DNA of 64,000 bases, from the NCBI RefSeq assembly GCF_000023785.1, contig NC_012982.1:2046001-2110000 (forward strand), written 5' to 3'. The notes under the pieces are model-generated. The model did no database searches, had not been told where the DNA came from, and saw only the letters and a list, made by a program, of their open reading frames with translations. Source of the stretch: Hirschia baltica ATCC 49814. Lineage in GTDB: Bacteria > Pseudomonadota > Alphaproteobacteria > Caulobacterales > Hyphomonadaceae. The translations under genes were made by a program, and so were the position numbers. Below, piece after piece: positions 26,541 through 35,718 of the stretch (positions within the stretch are counted from its first letter, which is position 1; each line of letters starts with the position of its first letter).

Positions 26541-28124
26541 ATGAATTCTAGATTGGGCCAGCTTGTATTCAAGCTTTTGTTTGGCAGTTTTTTCATAGCA
26601 ACAGCAACGGGCTGCACCTATTTAAGCAATGTTTCCAAACAGGCTACATATGAGCGCATTCAAAAAGAGGCCCCTTCTCAGCGCAATCTAAAATTCTTGC
26701 TGAGTAATCAAACCCATTTTGTCTATGGTCGCATTCTTGATGAGGAAAACCAACATGCAGGAAAGACAATTGCGATTGCAGCATTCTCAAGTAAATTTGA
26801 AGAAAACGAGCTGGTCGACAAGACCTTCAGCACCAATATATCCACCCATTATGGGCTAAATCTACCAGATGGCAATTTCGACATTTTTGCTTTCACTGAC
26901 AGCGATCAGAATGGCCAAGTGGACCAATCTGAAATTATAGGCCAGCTAAACTTGACACTCTCACCAAATCAACAGTCAGAAAATGTTGTTAGCGAGGCAG
27001 ATATAAAGCTAACGGGGGAATATTCCGTTGATTGGGAAATCTCGATCGACGTACCCGCTGCCACCAGTAATGAAGAGTCGTTATTCTTTCCCAAAGGTAC
27101 AATTCGATCACTCGATGATCCCCTATTTGATCGCTCTAATGCGACTTTAGGAATGTATGAGCCCGGCGCACTGCTAGAAACATCGCCTACAATGTTTCAT
27201 GCGCTGGAAGAGGAAACCTATAAGATACCGGTGATCTTTGTGCATGGCATAGGCGGCAGCCCGCGTGATTTTGTAACAATCGTCGAACAGCTAGATCGAG
27301 ATAGGTATAAGCCTTGGTTTTTCTATTATCCTTCCGGTGCTGACCTGAACCAATTGTCTAAGCTTTTTTACGATATCTTTTTATCCGGTAAAACAGTCAA
27401 TTCTAGTCTACGCCCTACCATAATAGTGGCTCACAGTATGGGCGGGCTGGTATCGCGTTCAGCGCTTAACCGGATCAAAGGCAGAGATAGTGAAAATAAA
27501 GTAGAATTGTTCATCACCATATCAAGTCCCTTGGGCGGCCACCCTGCCGCGGCAAAGGGTGAAAAACATGGTCTAATCACCTTACCATCTTGGCGGAACT
27601 TAAACCCCGATAGCCGATTTATCGAAAAACTCCACGCCAAGCCTTTGCCAAAAGGAATCGATTACAATCTGATCTACACATATAAGGACAAGACTGATTT
27701 TGAAAACGGCAAAGGAAACGATGGCGTTGTTCCACTTGTTAATCAATTGGAGCCTCGGGCTATGGCCCAAGCTGACACTCAATTAGCAATCAACAACACC
27801 CACACGGGGGTGCTTGAAGATCCACAAGCCATTGAACACATCATCAACGCCATAAATCAGGTCAAAGGTTATCTGCCAGAATCGCACTGGAAATACTTGA
27901 TGATGGATGGCTATGATGTTGGCTCAGACGAAGAATACACGCCTCTGGAACGCTACAGTCTGAATACTTATGGCCCTTATATGAATGCCTTAGCCAACAA
28001 AGACATTCATCATCTGAATATCCCGATACTCAAGCAATTTGTTGATGTGACCGACGGCAAGATAAAAGCAAGAACTCCCAGTGAAACAGCTTGGTTAAAA
28101 TACATCGCTTCACGCCCAAACTAA
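26541..28124 (+). CDS. Alpha/beta-hydrolase lipoprotein
   Basis: 527 residues from the ATG at 26541, with GGAG at suitable distance; an ATG at 26529 is less likely. The signal sequence ends in a lipobox (TATGC). Residues 20-190 form an all-beta-looking domain with an FTDSDQNGQVDQSE segment that looks like an EF-hand-like Ca site. The hydrolase part follows: IPVIFVHGIGGSPRDF, the nucleophile elbow IVAHSMGGLVSR, a probable Asp in GNDGVVPL and His in NNTHTGVLE. This suggests an esterase or lipase on the cell surface or in the periplasm; the substrate is unknown. It is bracketed by direct repeats of the ndk 3' end and converges on ndk. Confidence 0.88.
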   Translation: MNSRLGQLVFKLLFGSFFIATATGCTYLSNVSKQATYERIQKEAPSQRNLKFLLSNQTHFVYGRILDEENQHAGKTIAIAAFSSKFEENELVDKTFSTNISTHYGLNLPDGNFDIFAFTDSDQNGQVDQSEIIGQLNLTLSPNQQSENVVSEADIKLTGEYSVDWEISIDVPAATSNEESLFFPKGTIRSLDDPLFDRSNATLGMYEPGALLETSPTMFHALEEETYKIPVIFVHGIGGSPRDFVTIVEQLDRDRYKPWFFYYPSGADLNQLSKLFYDIFLSGKTVNSSLRPTIIVAHSMGGLVSRSALNRIKGRDSENKVELFITISSPLGGHPAAAKGEKHGLITLPSWRNLNPDSRFIEKLHAKPLPKGIDYNLIYTYKDKTDFENGKGNDGVVPLVNQLEPRAMAQADTQLAINNTHTGVLEDPQAIEHIINAINQVKGYLPESHWKYLMMDGYDVGSDEEYTPLERYSLNTYGPYMNALANKDIHHLNIPILKQFVDVTDGKIKARTPSETAWLKYIASRPN

Positions 28125-28135
28125 ATTCCGATAAA

Positions 28136-28169
28136 AAAAGCCCGCCTAGCGCTAACTAGACGGGCTTTT
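28136..28169. terminator. Terminator between the hydrolase cargo and ndk
   Basis: AAAAGCCCG...CTAG pairs with CTAG...CGGGCTTTT around CGCTAA, with one internal mismatch. It can serve both convergent genes. It is inside the presumed inserted unit, so it probably arrived with it. Confidence 0.85.
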
Positions 28170-28175
28170 CAGATT

Positions 28176-28296
28176 TTTAGTTCTAAAACTCAATTACGCG
28201 TTTTAACCTACGATTTCTTCTGGACGGAAGAAGTAGGAAATTTCACGTGCAGCTGATTCAGCAGAGTCTGAACCGTGTACTGAGTTTTCACCGATT
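28176..28296. repeat. Direct repeat B, right copy: functional 3' end of ndk
   Basis: Gap-free match at offset 1835 to 26341-26461. The copy comprises the last 31 codons and the stop of the intact ndk plus 27 bases beyond it. Same orientation as the left stub. Confidence 0.95.
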
Positions 28297-28625
28297 GATT
28301 GTGCGAAGAGTTTGCGAACAGTCCCTTCAGCAGCTTCTGCTGGGTTTGTTGCGCCCATAACTTCACGGTGCTTAAGCACTGCGTCTTCACCTTGAAGAAC
28401 TTGAAGAACAACAGGAGCAGATGTCATGAACTCAACAAGCTCACCAAAGAATGGACGCTCAGAGTGCTCAGCGTAGAAACCTTCAGCTTGAGCAGCTGTC
28501 ATGCGAACGCGTTTTTGAGCGACAACACGAAGACCAGCATCTTCAAAAACGGCATTGATTTTACCAGTTAGGTTGCGGTTTGTTGCATCTGGTTTGATGA
28601 TAGAGAATGTGCGCTGAATAGCCAT
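28203..28625 (-). CDS. ndk: Nucleoside diphosphate kinase
   Basis: 140 residues from the ATG giving [21 protein letters not shown]; a TTG two codons earlier is the other option. Ndk equilibrates nucleoside di- and triphosphates. The catalytic histidine lies in [17 protein letters not shown]. Its 3' end has been duplicated, with a stub at 26341-26461, but the intact copy here encodes a complete standard-length protein. Confidence 0.97.
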   Translation of the reverse strand: MAIQRTFSIIKPDATNRNLTGKINAVFEDAGLRVVAQKRVRMTAAQAEGFYAEHSERPFFGELVEFMTSAPVVLQVLQGEDAVLKHREVMGATNPAEAAEGTVRKLFAQSIGENSVHGSDSAESAAREISYFFRPEEIVG

Positions 28626-28753
28626 TTTCAAGTCCTTTGATCCAGCTGGAAGACCAGCGGAAGATAATATAACGGGATGTTGATGCGCCCTATAGCGTCA
28701 CATGACGGCGAGGACAAGTCATAGCTGTCATAAACTGACGTAAGCGCTTTATA

Positions 28754-29263
28754 TCAAGCCTTCTTATCCCAACCGCCGCGATCATTTTGTTGAAAATAAC
28801 TGACGGTCTGGCCAGCATCTTTTGCGCCTTTAAATTGGCTGCGTGCTGTGTCGCGGGCGTTAAAATCATCACCGTCAAAAACGACCATGCATCTTATATA
28901 TTGGGTTGCATCATCGGGTTCATTGGGCAATCGCTTACCATCTAGCAGCACAATGATGTCAGCTTTATTGGCAGGCTCTGGTGTATTGGATAACAAAATA
29001 GGCTGCGCCATAGGGTCAATCTCGTCGCGGCCACCAAGACGGGCATGTGGCAGGAAGCTATCAGCTTTCCACGTCCACAAACCCAGATCTAGTTTTGGCA
29101 AGCGGTCCCCATCGCCAACGATGAGGACGCGCCAATCTTTTTGTAAACATTTTTCCAGCAAAGGGCCGAGCGCCTCCTCTAAGGAGGTGCGCTCTAAATG
29201 ATAAAACCACCATTCCCCTTTAGATTTAGGGGCACCCGTTGATTTGCTAGAAGCCTCTGACAA
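28754..29263 (-). CDS. holC: DNA polymerase III chi subunit
   Basis: 169 residues starting at TTG, with GAGGA about ten bases upstream; no ATG lies near. The HolC pattern is clear: EWWFYHLERTSLEEALGPLLEKCLQKDWRVLI, LWTWKADSFLPHARLGGRDE and QPILLSNTPEPANKADIIVLLDG. Chi links the clamp loader to single-strand-binding protein at the fork. It starts six bases after the pepA stop, the usual pepA-holC pair. Confidence 0.95.
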   Translation of the reverse strand: MSEASSKSTGAPKSKGEWWFYHLERTSLEEALGPLLEKCLQKDWRVLIVGDGDRLPKLDLGLWTWKADSFLPHARLGGRDEIDPMAQPILLSNTPEPANKADIIVLLDGKRLPNEPDDATQYIRCMVVFDGDDFNARDTARSQFKGAKDAGQTVSYFQQNDRGGWDKKA

Positions 29264-29269
29264 TCGGAA

Positions 29270-30742
29270 TTAATCCTCGAAATTGTCAGCGACGATACGG
29301 TCAAGCAAACGCGGGCCAAAGCCAGACGCCCAACCCGCTTCCATTGGACGGTTTTTGCCAGAGCGCCAAGCCACACCTGCAATATCAAGGTGTGCCCAAG
29401 GTGTATCATTTTCGATGAAGCGACCAAGGAATTGCGCAGCTGTTGCAGAGCCTGCCAATGGACCGCCCATGTTTCTCATGTCAGCAAAATCAGAATCGAT
29501 CTGTTTGTCATAAGTTGATGAAAGCGGCATACGCCAAACTGTTTCGCCTTCGGCTTTACCAGCTGCATCAATCTGAGCAGCAAACTCATCATTGTTAGAG
29601 AAGACACCGGCGTGCTCGTCACCAAGGGCTACAAGGATCGCGCCGGTTAGCGTGGCCAAATCAATGATCGCGCGTGGTTTGTGTTTTTCTTGAGCATACC
29701 AAAGCACATCTACTAACACCAAGCGGCCTTCGGCATCAGTGTTTTGGATTTCAATAGTTTTACCAGCAGCGGATGTGAGAATATCGCCGGGGCGGATCGC
29801 ATTTCCATCTGGCATATTTTCAACTAGGCCAACCAAACCAACGACATTGGCTTTGGCTTTACGTGTGGCGATTGATTTCATCGCACCAACAACAGCTGCA
29901 GAGCCACCCATATCGCCTTTCATGTCTTGCATATTAAGGCCGGGTTTAAGCGAGATACCACCTGTGTCGAATGTCACACCTTTACCAACAAGCGCGAGCG
30001 GAGCTGCGTCTTTATCTTTGCCGCCATTCCATTTCATGACGACAAGGCGAGATCCTTTGACTGATCCCTGCCCGACACCGAGCAATGAACCCATGCCTAA
30101 TTTTGCCATGGCTGGTTCATCAAGCACTTCGACTTCAAGACCTAAAGCTTCAAGCTCTTTGATACGCTCAGCATAACTTTCAGGGTGAAGCGTGTTAGGT
30201 GGCTCATTCACGAGATCACGCGCTAGCTCAGTGCCTTCAGCGGTCGCGGATAGACGTACCCAAGCAGCTTCAGCATCTTTTGTAGATGCGCCAACAACGC
30301 CCACTTCGCTGAGTGTTGGTTTGGCATCATCTTTCAAAGTTGTGCGGTAATTATCGAATCGGTAAGAGGCTAAACGAGCACCCAATGCGAGACGTGCAGA
30401 TGCTTGGCCAGCTTCAACGCCAACAATATCAAGAGATTTTGCACCTGAGACGAGAAGTTTTTTAACAAGGCTTGCACCGGCATTTTCATATGTGCGGTCA
30501 TCTGCTTTATCTTCTTTGCCAAGGCCGACAATAAGAATGCGTGAAGCATTAGAACCAGCAGGTGCAAGGACTTCGACAATTTGCCCTGCTTTACCTTCAA
30601 ACCGTGCGGCTTCTGCTGCTTTTGAAAGCGCGTTTTGGCTTGCTTCATCTGCTGCTTTAGCTGAAGCAGGAATAGCTGAGCCTTCAAAACCCAAATACGC
30701 GATTGCTTCAGCATTCGCTTCGCTTTTAAAAGTAATTTTCAT
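29270..30742 (-). CDS. pepA: Cytosol (leucyl) aminopeptidase PepA
   Basis: 490 residues. The C-terminal M17 catalytic domain shows the two-metal site in LVGKGVTFDTGGISLKPG and the signature NTDAEGRLVLVD, after the N-terminal macro-like domain. PepA hexamers remove N-terminal residues from peptides and in some bacteria also bind DNA. It is followed by holC. Confidence 0.97.
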   Translation of the reverse strand: MKITFKSEANAEAIAYLGFEGSAIPASAKAADEASQNALSKAAEAARFEGKAGQIVEVLAPAGSNASRILIVGLGKEDKADDRTYENAGASLVKKLLVSGAKSLDIVGVEAGQASARLALGARLASYRFDNYRTTLKDDAKPTLSEVGVVGASTKDAEAAWVRLSATAEGTELARDLVNEPPNTLHPESYAERIKELEALGLEVEVLDEPAMAKLGMGSLLGVGQGSVKGSRLVVMKWNGGKDKDAAPLALVGKGVTFDTGGISLKPGLNMQDMKGDMGGSAAVVGAMKSIATRKAKANVVGLVGLVENMPDGNAIRPGDILTSAAGKTIEIQNTDAEGRLVLVDVLWYAQEKHKPRAIIDLATLTGAILVALGDEHAGVFSNNDEFAAQIDAAGKAEGETVWRMPLSSTYDKQIDSDFADMRNMGGPLAGSATAAQFLGRFIENDTPWAHLDIAGVAWRSGKNRPMEAGWASGFGPRLLDRIVADNFED

Positions 30743-30977
30743 TATTGCTCATTCCTTAATTCGATTTATCAAGCCTGCCTGTTTCGACATTTCATCTGAA
30801 ATAAGCGTCGACAGCTTGTATGCAAGGCGTTAGGCACAACTTATAGAGTTAATCTGATTGATGAAATCATAGACATGAGAAACGTCTAGGAATCAATTAG
30901 AGTGAATAAAAAGATTGGCCGAGTTGGTGAGATATTCCAGTGAGGCTAAGAGTCAACACACGTATCAGAGGAAGTGA

Positions 30978-32135
30978 ATGGATCGCTTTCAGCAATATCT
31001 TTTCGGAAACGTCCTGCGCACAATGGTCTCTATTGTCGGGGGACTCGTGCTTATTGCGCTCCTTACGCAAGGTTTAACCCAGATAGATCTGATTGTGGAG
31101 AACAGGCAATCCGCCTTTACCTTCCTCTATGTTTCCATGTTGGCAGCGCCGCAAGTCATCGGTCTACTTTTGCCAATTGCGCTTTTTGTTGCAGCGATTG
31201 CAACACTAAACCGCGCACATAGAGATAGTGAAATTGTTGTTGCGCAAGCTGCGGGTATGTCGCGTTTGCAAATCGCATCCCCTGTTCTTCGTATTGCTGC
31301 TATCGCGGCCCTTCTTCATCTTTGTATCAATCTCTGGGTTCAACCCGCATCCTATAGAGAAATGCGGGAAACGCTGACATCTGCTCGAACTGATTTGGCG
31401 GCAACACTTGTTAAACCAGGGGAATTTAACTCACCTGCGCACAATCTAACTGTTTATATTGGGAAAAGCCTTGGCGGCGGCGAGCTGCGTACGCTCTTGA
31501 TTAGTGATGCGCGTGATCCAGATGCCAATACCACTTATATTGCCAGAACGGGGGCCGTCACCGAAGTGGAAGGTGTGCCGGCCATATTGATGCGCAATGC
31601 CCGAGTCCAGAAAATCGATGGAAACGGGCAATTATGGGATGGAACATTTGATCAATATATATATGAGCTAGCCGCTTTTGTGGATTCAGACACAAGCTAT
31701 GTTCTAAAAGCATCCGATAGATTTTTGCATGAATTGCTCTACCCTGATTTCAACAATTTCTATGACAGAGATAATGCCGAGAAATTTTACGCTGAAGGGC
31801 ATTCTCGCTTAGCCTTGCCGCTCATGAATATGTTTATGGCTATGCTGGCTGTGGTTGCTGTGCTTGGCGGTGATTTCAGCCGTCGCGGCTATCAAACGCG
31901 TATTTCTGTCGCCACGGGAATTGGTTTGTTTGCCCAATTGCTTGCATTGGCGTCTGTTTCTGTTGGCGAAGACAATCCCAAGCTGAACTTTATCCAATAC
32001 CTAATTCCAATATTGAGTTTCACCATTCTCGCCTTCATGTTTTTCTGGGGCCGTAGCCTTAAACTCGCCGCACATGCCATGAAAAAAGAAGTTATAAAAC
32101 AGACAGATTGCGACAATTCGGGAGCGGCCGCATAA
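30978..32135 (+). CDS. lptF: LPS export permease LptF
   Basis: 385 residues with the LptF/LptG layout: three membrane helices in the first 110 residues, a periplasmic beta-jellyroll of about 170 residues, then three more helices. The start is MDRFQQYLFGNVLRTMV. With LptG and the LptB ATPase (not in this window) it extracts LPS from the inner membrane. AGAGGAAG precedes the ATG. Its stop directly abuts the lptG ATG. Confidence 0.96.
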   Translation: MDRFQQYLFGNVLRTMVSIVGGLVLIALLTQGLTQIDLIVENRQSAFTFLYVSMLAAPQVIGLLLPIALFVAAIATLNRAHRDSEIVVAQAAGMSRLQIASPVLRIAAIAALLHLCINLWVQPASYREMRETLTSARTDLAATLVKPGEFNSPAHNLTVYIGKSLGGGELRTLLISDARDPDANTTYIARTGAVTEVEGVPAILMRNARVQKIDGNGQLWDGTFDQYIYELAAFVDSDTSYVLKASDRFLHELLYPDFNNFYDRDNAEKFYAEGHSRLALPLMNMFMAMLAVVAVLGGDFSRRGYQTRISVATGIGLFAQLLALASVSVGEDNPKLNFIQYLIPILSFTILAFMFFWGRSLKLAAHAMKKEVIKQTDCDNSGAAA

Positions 32136-33242
32136 ATGATAGTTAGTCGCATACAAACTTATATATTCTGGGAATGTGTTGCAGGGCTGTTGATGACACT
32201 GGGCATCATTCTAGGCGCAATTTTGCTCGTGGATATGGTTGAGCAACTTAGAACTGTCGGCGCGAGAACTGAGCTTTCTCTATTAGGCGCATTCCAGCTA
32301 ACAGCCTTGAAAGCCCCTCAACTGATTCTGGAAACGATGCCATTTGCAATTTTGGTGGGGAGTATGCTCGCATATTCCAAACTCAACCGGTCATCAGAGC
32401 TATCGGCTATTCGTGCGTCCGGCGTGTCTGCATGGCGTTTTCTGGCTCCCACCTTCTTTCTAGCAGCGTTCCTTGGTTGCATAGCAATGACCATTATTGA
32501 TCCGCTAGCGACCTTCTCAAATGCCAAATATGAAACTGAGAAAACGCTCTTGCTTGATGACACCGGCGCTGTCAAAGACTCCGCCAAAAGGCAAAAGAAA
32601 GTCTGGCTGAGGCAAGGCACAGATACCACGCAGTCAGTTATTCATGGTGAGGTTCTGCCCAACGACAATAGTAGTCTTCAAAATGTCGAGATATTCATTC
32701 TTGAAAAAGATGGCGACGAGTTTGAATTTCAACGCCGCATAGACGCTAAGAAAGCAACTTTGAGACCCGGATTTTGGCAGCTTGAAGGTGTTACCGAATA
32801 TTCCAGCGACAATGAACCGATAAAACAGGACTATTTGGCACTTACAACCACATTAGATCCAAGCACGATATTAGATCGTGGTACCGATGAAAAATCTATC
32901 TCCTTCTGGAAATTACCGCAATTGATTCAAGATGCGCGCCGAGCGGGACTGGATGCAGATAAATATATCTTGAAACTACACACGCTTTTAGCCATGCCAG
33001 TCCTCTTGGGTGCCATGGCACTAATTGGTGCTGTGGTGTGTTTAAGGCTCAGACGATCCGGCGGCGTGACCCAATTGCTCGCAGCTGGAATCGGCGCTGG
33101 TTTTCTACTTTTCTTTGTCAACCAAGTCTCGAAAGGGCTTGCCAGTTCGGGTGCAACACCGCCGCAGGCAGCAGCTTGGGCACCGGCGCTGATTGCACTG
33201 TTTAGCGTCCTGAGTATTATAGCATTCGCAGAAGATGGGTAA
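32136..33242 (+). CDS. lptG: LPS export permease LptG
   Basis: 368 residues, same topology as LptF: helices at 10-40, 60-80 and 95-120, a periplasmic domain, then three C-terminal helices (LLAMPVLLGAMALIGAVVCL). Typical LptG text is LETMPFAILVGSMLAYSKLNRSSEL. It begins immediately after the lptF stop and is followed 108 bases later by lptD. Confidence 0.96.
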   Translation: MIVSRIQTYIFWECVAGLLMTLGIILGAILLVDMVEQLRTVGARTELSLLGAFQLTALKAPQLILETMPFAILVGSMLAYSKLNRSSELSAIRASGVSAWRFLAPTFFLAAFLGCIAMTIIDPLATFSNAKYETEKTLLLDDTGAVKDSAKRQKKVWLRQGTDTTQSVIHGEVLPNDNSSLQNVEIFILEKDGDEFEFQRRIDAKKATLRPGFWQLEGVTEYSSDNEPIKQDYLALTTTLDPSTILDRGTDEKSISFWKLPQLIQDARRAGLDADKYILKLHTLLAMPVLLGAMALIGAVVCLRLRRSGGVTQLLAAGIGAGFLLFFVNQVSKGLASSGATPPQAAAWAPALIALFSVLSIIAFAEDG

Positions 33243-33350
33243 ACTTACAGAAAAATGCTTCATTTTTAGCTGGACGTTGTTATGCCCTTTGCCTAATCAG
33301 AAGGTATTGAAGAGTTTAGTATCTGCAAATGTTGCGGGCGAGGAAATATA

Positions 33351-35546
33351 GTGGTTTCAAATTTTTTCCGATACGCGGCCGCATTTGGCGCAGCTTTTTC
33401 TATGTCAAATGCTGCTCTTGCCCAAACCGGAACTCCAACAATTTCTCAAGAGCAACGTGTTTACATCAACGCGGAACGCCTCATTGAGGATCGCGACAAT
33501 GAACAAGTTATCTATGAAGGTAACGTACTCGCACGTTTTGAAGGCCGGTCACTGAGGGCTGATCGCGTAATATACGACCGCAAAGAGAGGCTCGTTCGGG
33601 CGCAAGGCAATGTTGAAATCATTGATGATGATGGACAATCCCGATTTGCCGATGAAATTCAGGTCAATGAAAACCTAAAAGACGGTTATGCGTTGAACTT
33701 CTCTTCACGTCTGGAAGGCGGCGCAGTGGCTACGGCTGCAGCAGCGATCCACAATCAAGAAACAGGCAACACTCTTGAGCAAATGGCTTATACTGCCTGC
33801 CCTGTATGCGCAGAGCCTGGCAGTGAGCCAACATGGTCGATCAAAGCCAAACGTGCCGTTCAAAATAAACAAACTCAGATGATTAGTTATCAGCACGCCT
33901 TTTTGAATATCAAAGGTGTGCCGGTTATGTATATCCCGTATTTTGCTCACCCTGATCCGAGTACAGAAAAACGTTCTGGTCTTTTGGCACCTGATTTTGG
34001 CTTAAGCCAGAAAACAGGACTAGCTTATGAACAACCGTATTACTGGGCAATTTCACCATCCTCAGAACTTACTGTTTCGCCGACATTCTACCAAAACGTA
34101 AATCCTCTATTGGGATTAAAATACAAAAAGCGGTTCTGGTCAGGTTATGTGTCGGCAGAAGGTGCTTTTACAAATGATAAGTATTTTGACAGTGACGGCG
34201 AAAAATATGGTGAAGACACATGGCACAGTCACCTTTTTGCTCAGGGCTTGTTTGAGATAAACAAAGACTGGAAATGGGGATTTGGTACAGAAGCCCAGTC
34301 AGATGACTTATACGATCTTAGGTATGACATTGACGGCCAATATCAAACCCGTGGTATTTATGCCAGTCAATCTAGAAGCCTTCTGACTCAGCTCTACACA
34401 CAAGGCCAAACTGAAACAATGTATACTGAAGCGGGGATTCTTCGCTTCCAAAAGCTTACAGGTGTTGATCCAGCAACAACTCCAATTGTTATGCCAACTA
34501 TTTTCGCCGAGAAAAATTTTGGTTTAGGTGAATGGAAAAACATTGATCTAGGTAATATTTCAGTTGCCGCATCAACGGCAGTTGTCAAACGTGACCTTGG
34601 TGTATCTTCAACACGCGTCACAGCGGATACAAACTGGCGCACAAGGAGTGTGTTTGGACCCGGGTTAGTTCTTGAACCATTTGCTGAAATTCGTGGTGAT
34701 TTCTACGATATATCAGATACTTATGATGTGTATGAAGAAAGCACCTATAGCCGTGGACTAGGATTAGCTGGGGCACAAATTAGTTTTCCTCTAACTCGCA
34801 GAGCTGGCTTGTTCGATATTATTATTGAACCTACTGCTATGGCAGCATGGGGAACGAGCGGTGCTAATGGGGATGAAATTCCCAATGAGGACAGTTTAAG
34901 TTTCGAAGCTGATGAATCCACTCTGTTTAAACCCAATGGCGCTTCCAATTACGACCTATGGGAAGGCGGCGGCAGATATTCCCTTGGTTTCAACGCAGCC
35001 GCGCGTTGGGGTAAAAACAACTCAATTAACGGTGTGTTTGGCCAACGCTGGAGCGATGAGGAAGACTCAAGTTTTAACGAGTTGACCAATCTGTCCGAAA
35101 AAGAATCCGATTATGTGGCATCGGCTGCTCTGAATTTGGGAACTGCGTTTAATTTGAGTACCCGCCTTAGAATTGATAAAGAAAACTTCGACCTTAAACG
35201 TATCGATGCACGCGCCACTGTTGATTATTGGCGTATCAAAAACACCTTCCAGTATTTCCGCCTAGATGAAACCCTAGCAGTCGGTGGTGAAGAAGGTTTT
35301 GCATCGCTTGGAACACTAAAAATAAACGATAATTGGGGATTGATCGCAGGTATAGACAGAAACATAGCGGACGAATTGAACATACGTCAGTCTTACGGTG
35401 TATATTTTAAAGATGATTGCTCTTTGTTTCAGCTAACTTATGAAAGAACACAGACACTTGATCGAACAATTGGGCCATCTGAATCCATCAATTTCAGCTT
35501 TGCACTACAATCCCTTGGCAATGCGGGATCAAACCAATTTGACTAA
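33351..35546 (+). CDS. lptD: LPS assembly outer membrane protein LptD
   Basis: 731 residues from a GTG start preceded by GAGGAAA. The signal peptide ends near ALAQ. An OstA/jellyroll N-domain (RVYINAERLIEDRDNEQVIY, GNVLARFEGRSLRADRVIYD) is followed by a large beta-barrel with PVMYIPYFAHPDPSTEKRSG. The paired cysteines AYTACPVC and a late KDDCSLFQLTYERT fit the inter-domain disulfides of LptD. It inserts LPS into the outer leaflet. Belongs to the lptFG-lptD-surA operon. Confidence 0.95.
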   Translation: MVSNFFRYAAAFGAAFSMSNAALAQTGTPTISQEQRVYINAERLIEDRDNEQVIYEGNVLARFEGRSLRADRVIYDRKERLVRAQGNVEIIDDDGQSRFADEIQVNENLKDGYALNFSSRLEGGAVATAAAAIHNQETGNTLEQMAYTACPVCAEPGSEPTWSIKAKRAVQNKQTQMISYQHAFLNIKGVPVMYIPYFAHPDPSTEKRSGLLAPDFGLSQKTGLAYEQPYYWAISPSSELTVSPTFYQNVNPLLGLKYKKRFWSGYVSAEGAFTNDKYFDSDGEKYGEDTWHSHLFAQGLFEINKDWKWGFGTEAQSDDLYDLRYDIDGQYQTRGIYASQSRSLLTQLYTQGQTETMYTEAGILRFQKLTGVDPATTPIVMPTIFAEKNFGLGEWKNIDLGNISVAASTAVVKRDLGVSSTRVTADTNWRTRSVFGPGLVLEPFAEIRGDFYDISDTYDVYEESTYSRGLGLAGAQISFPLTRRAGLFDIIIEPTAMAAWGTSGANGDEIPNEDSLSFEADESTLFKPNGASNYDLWEGGGRYSLGFNAAARWGKNNSINGVFGQRWSDEEDSSFNELTNLSEKESDYVASAALNLGTAFNLSTRLRIDKENFDLKRIDARATVDYWRIKNTFQYFRLDETLAVGGEEGFASLGTLKINDNWGLIAGIDRNIADELNIRQSYGVYFKDDCSLFQLTYERTQTLDRTIGPSESINFSFALQSLGNAGSNQFD

Positions 35547-35718
35547 ACTCAAAAACTCTTATTGTACCCGGAGTGAGAAATCACAGAATATTGCCATAGA
35601 GTTTCCTTTTTTTTAGTTAGAATGCATAAGAACAGCGCTTTCTAATTGCGACTTTGTTCAGAAACGCTATGTTCGGCGATCTGTGAAAATACAAGATGAG
35701 CACTAAGTGGATAAATAT

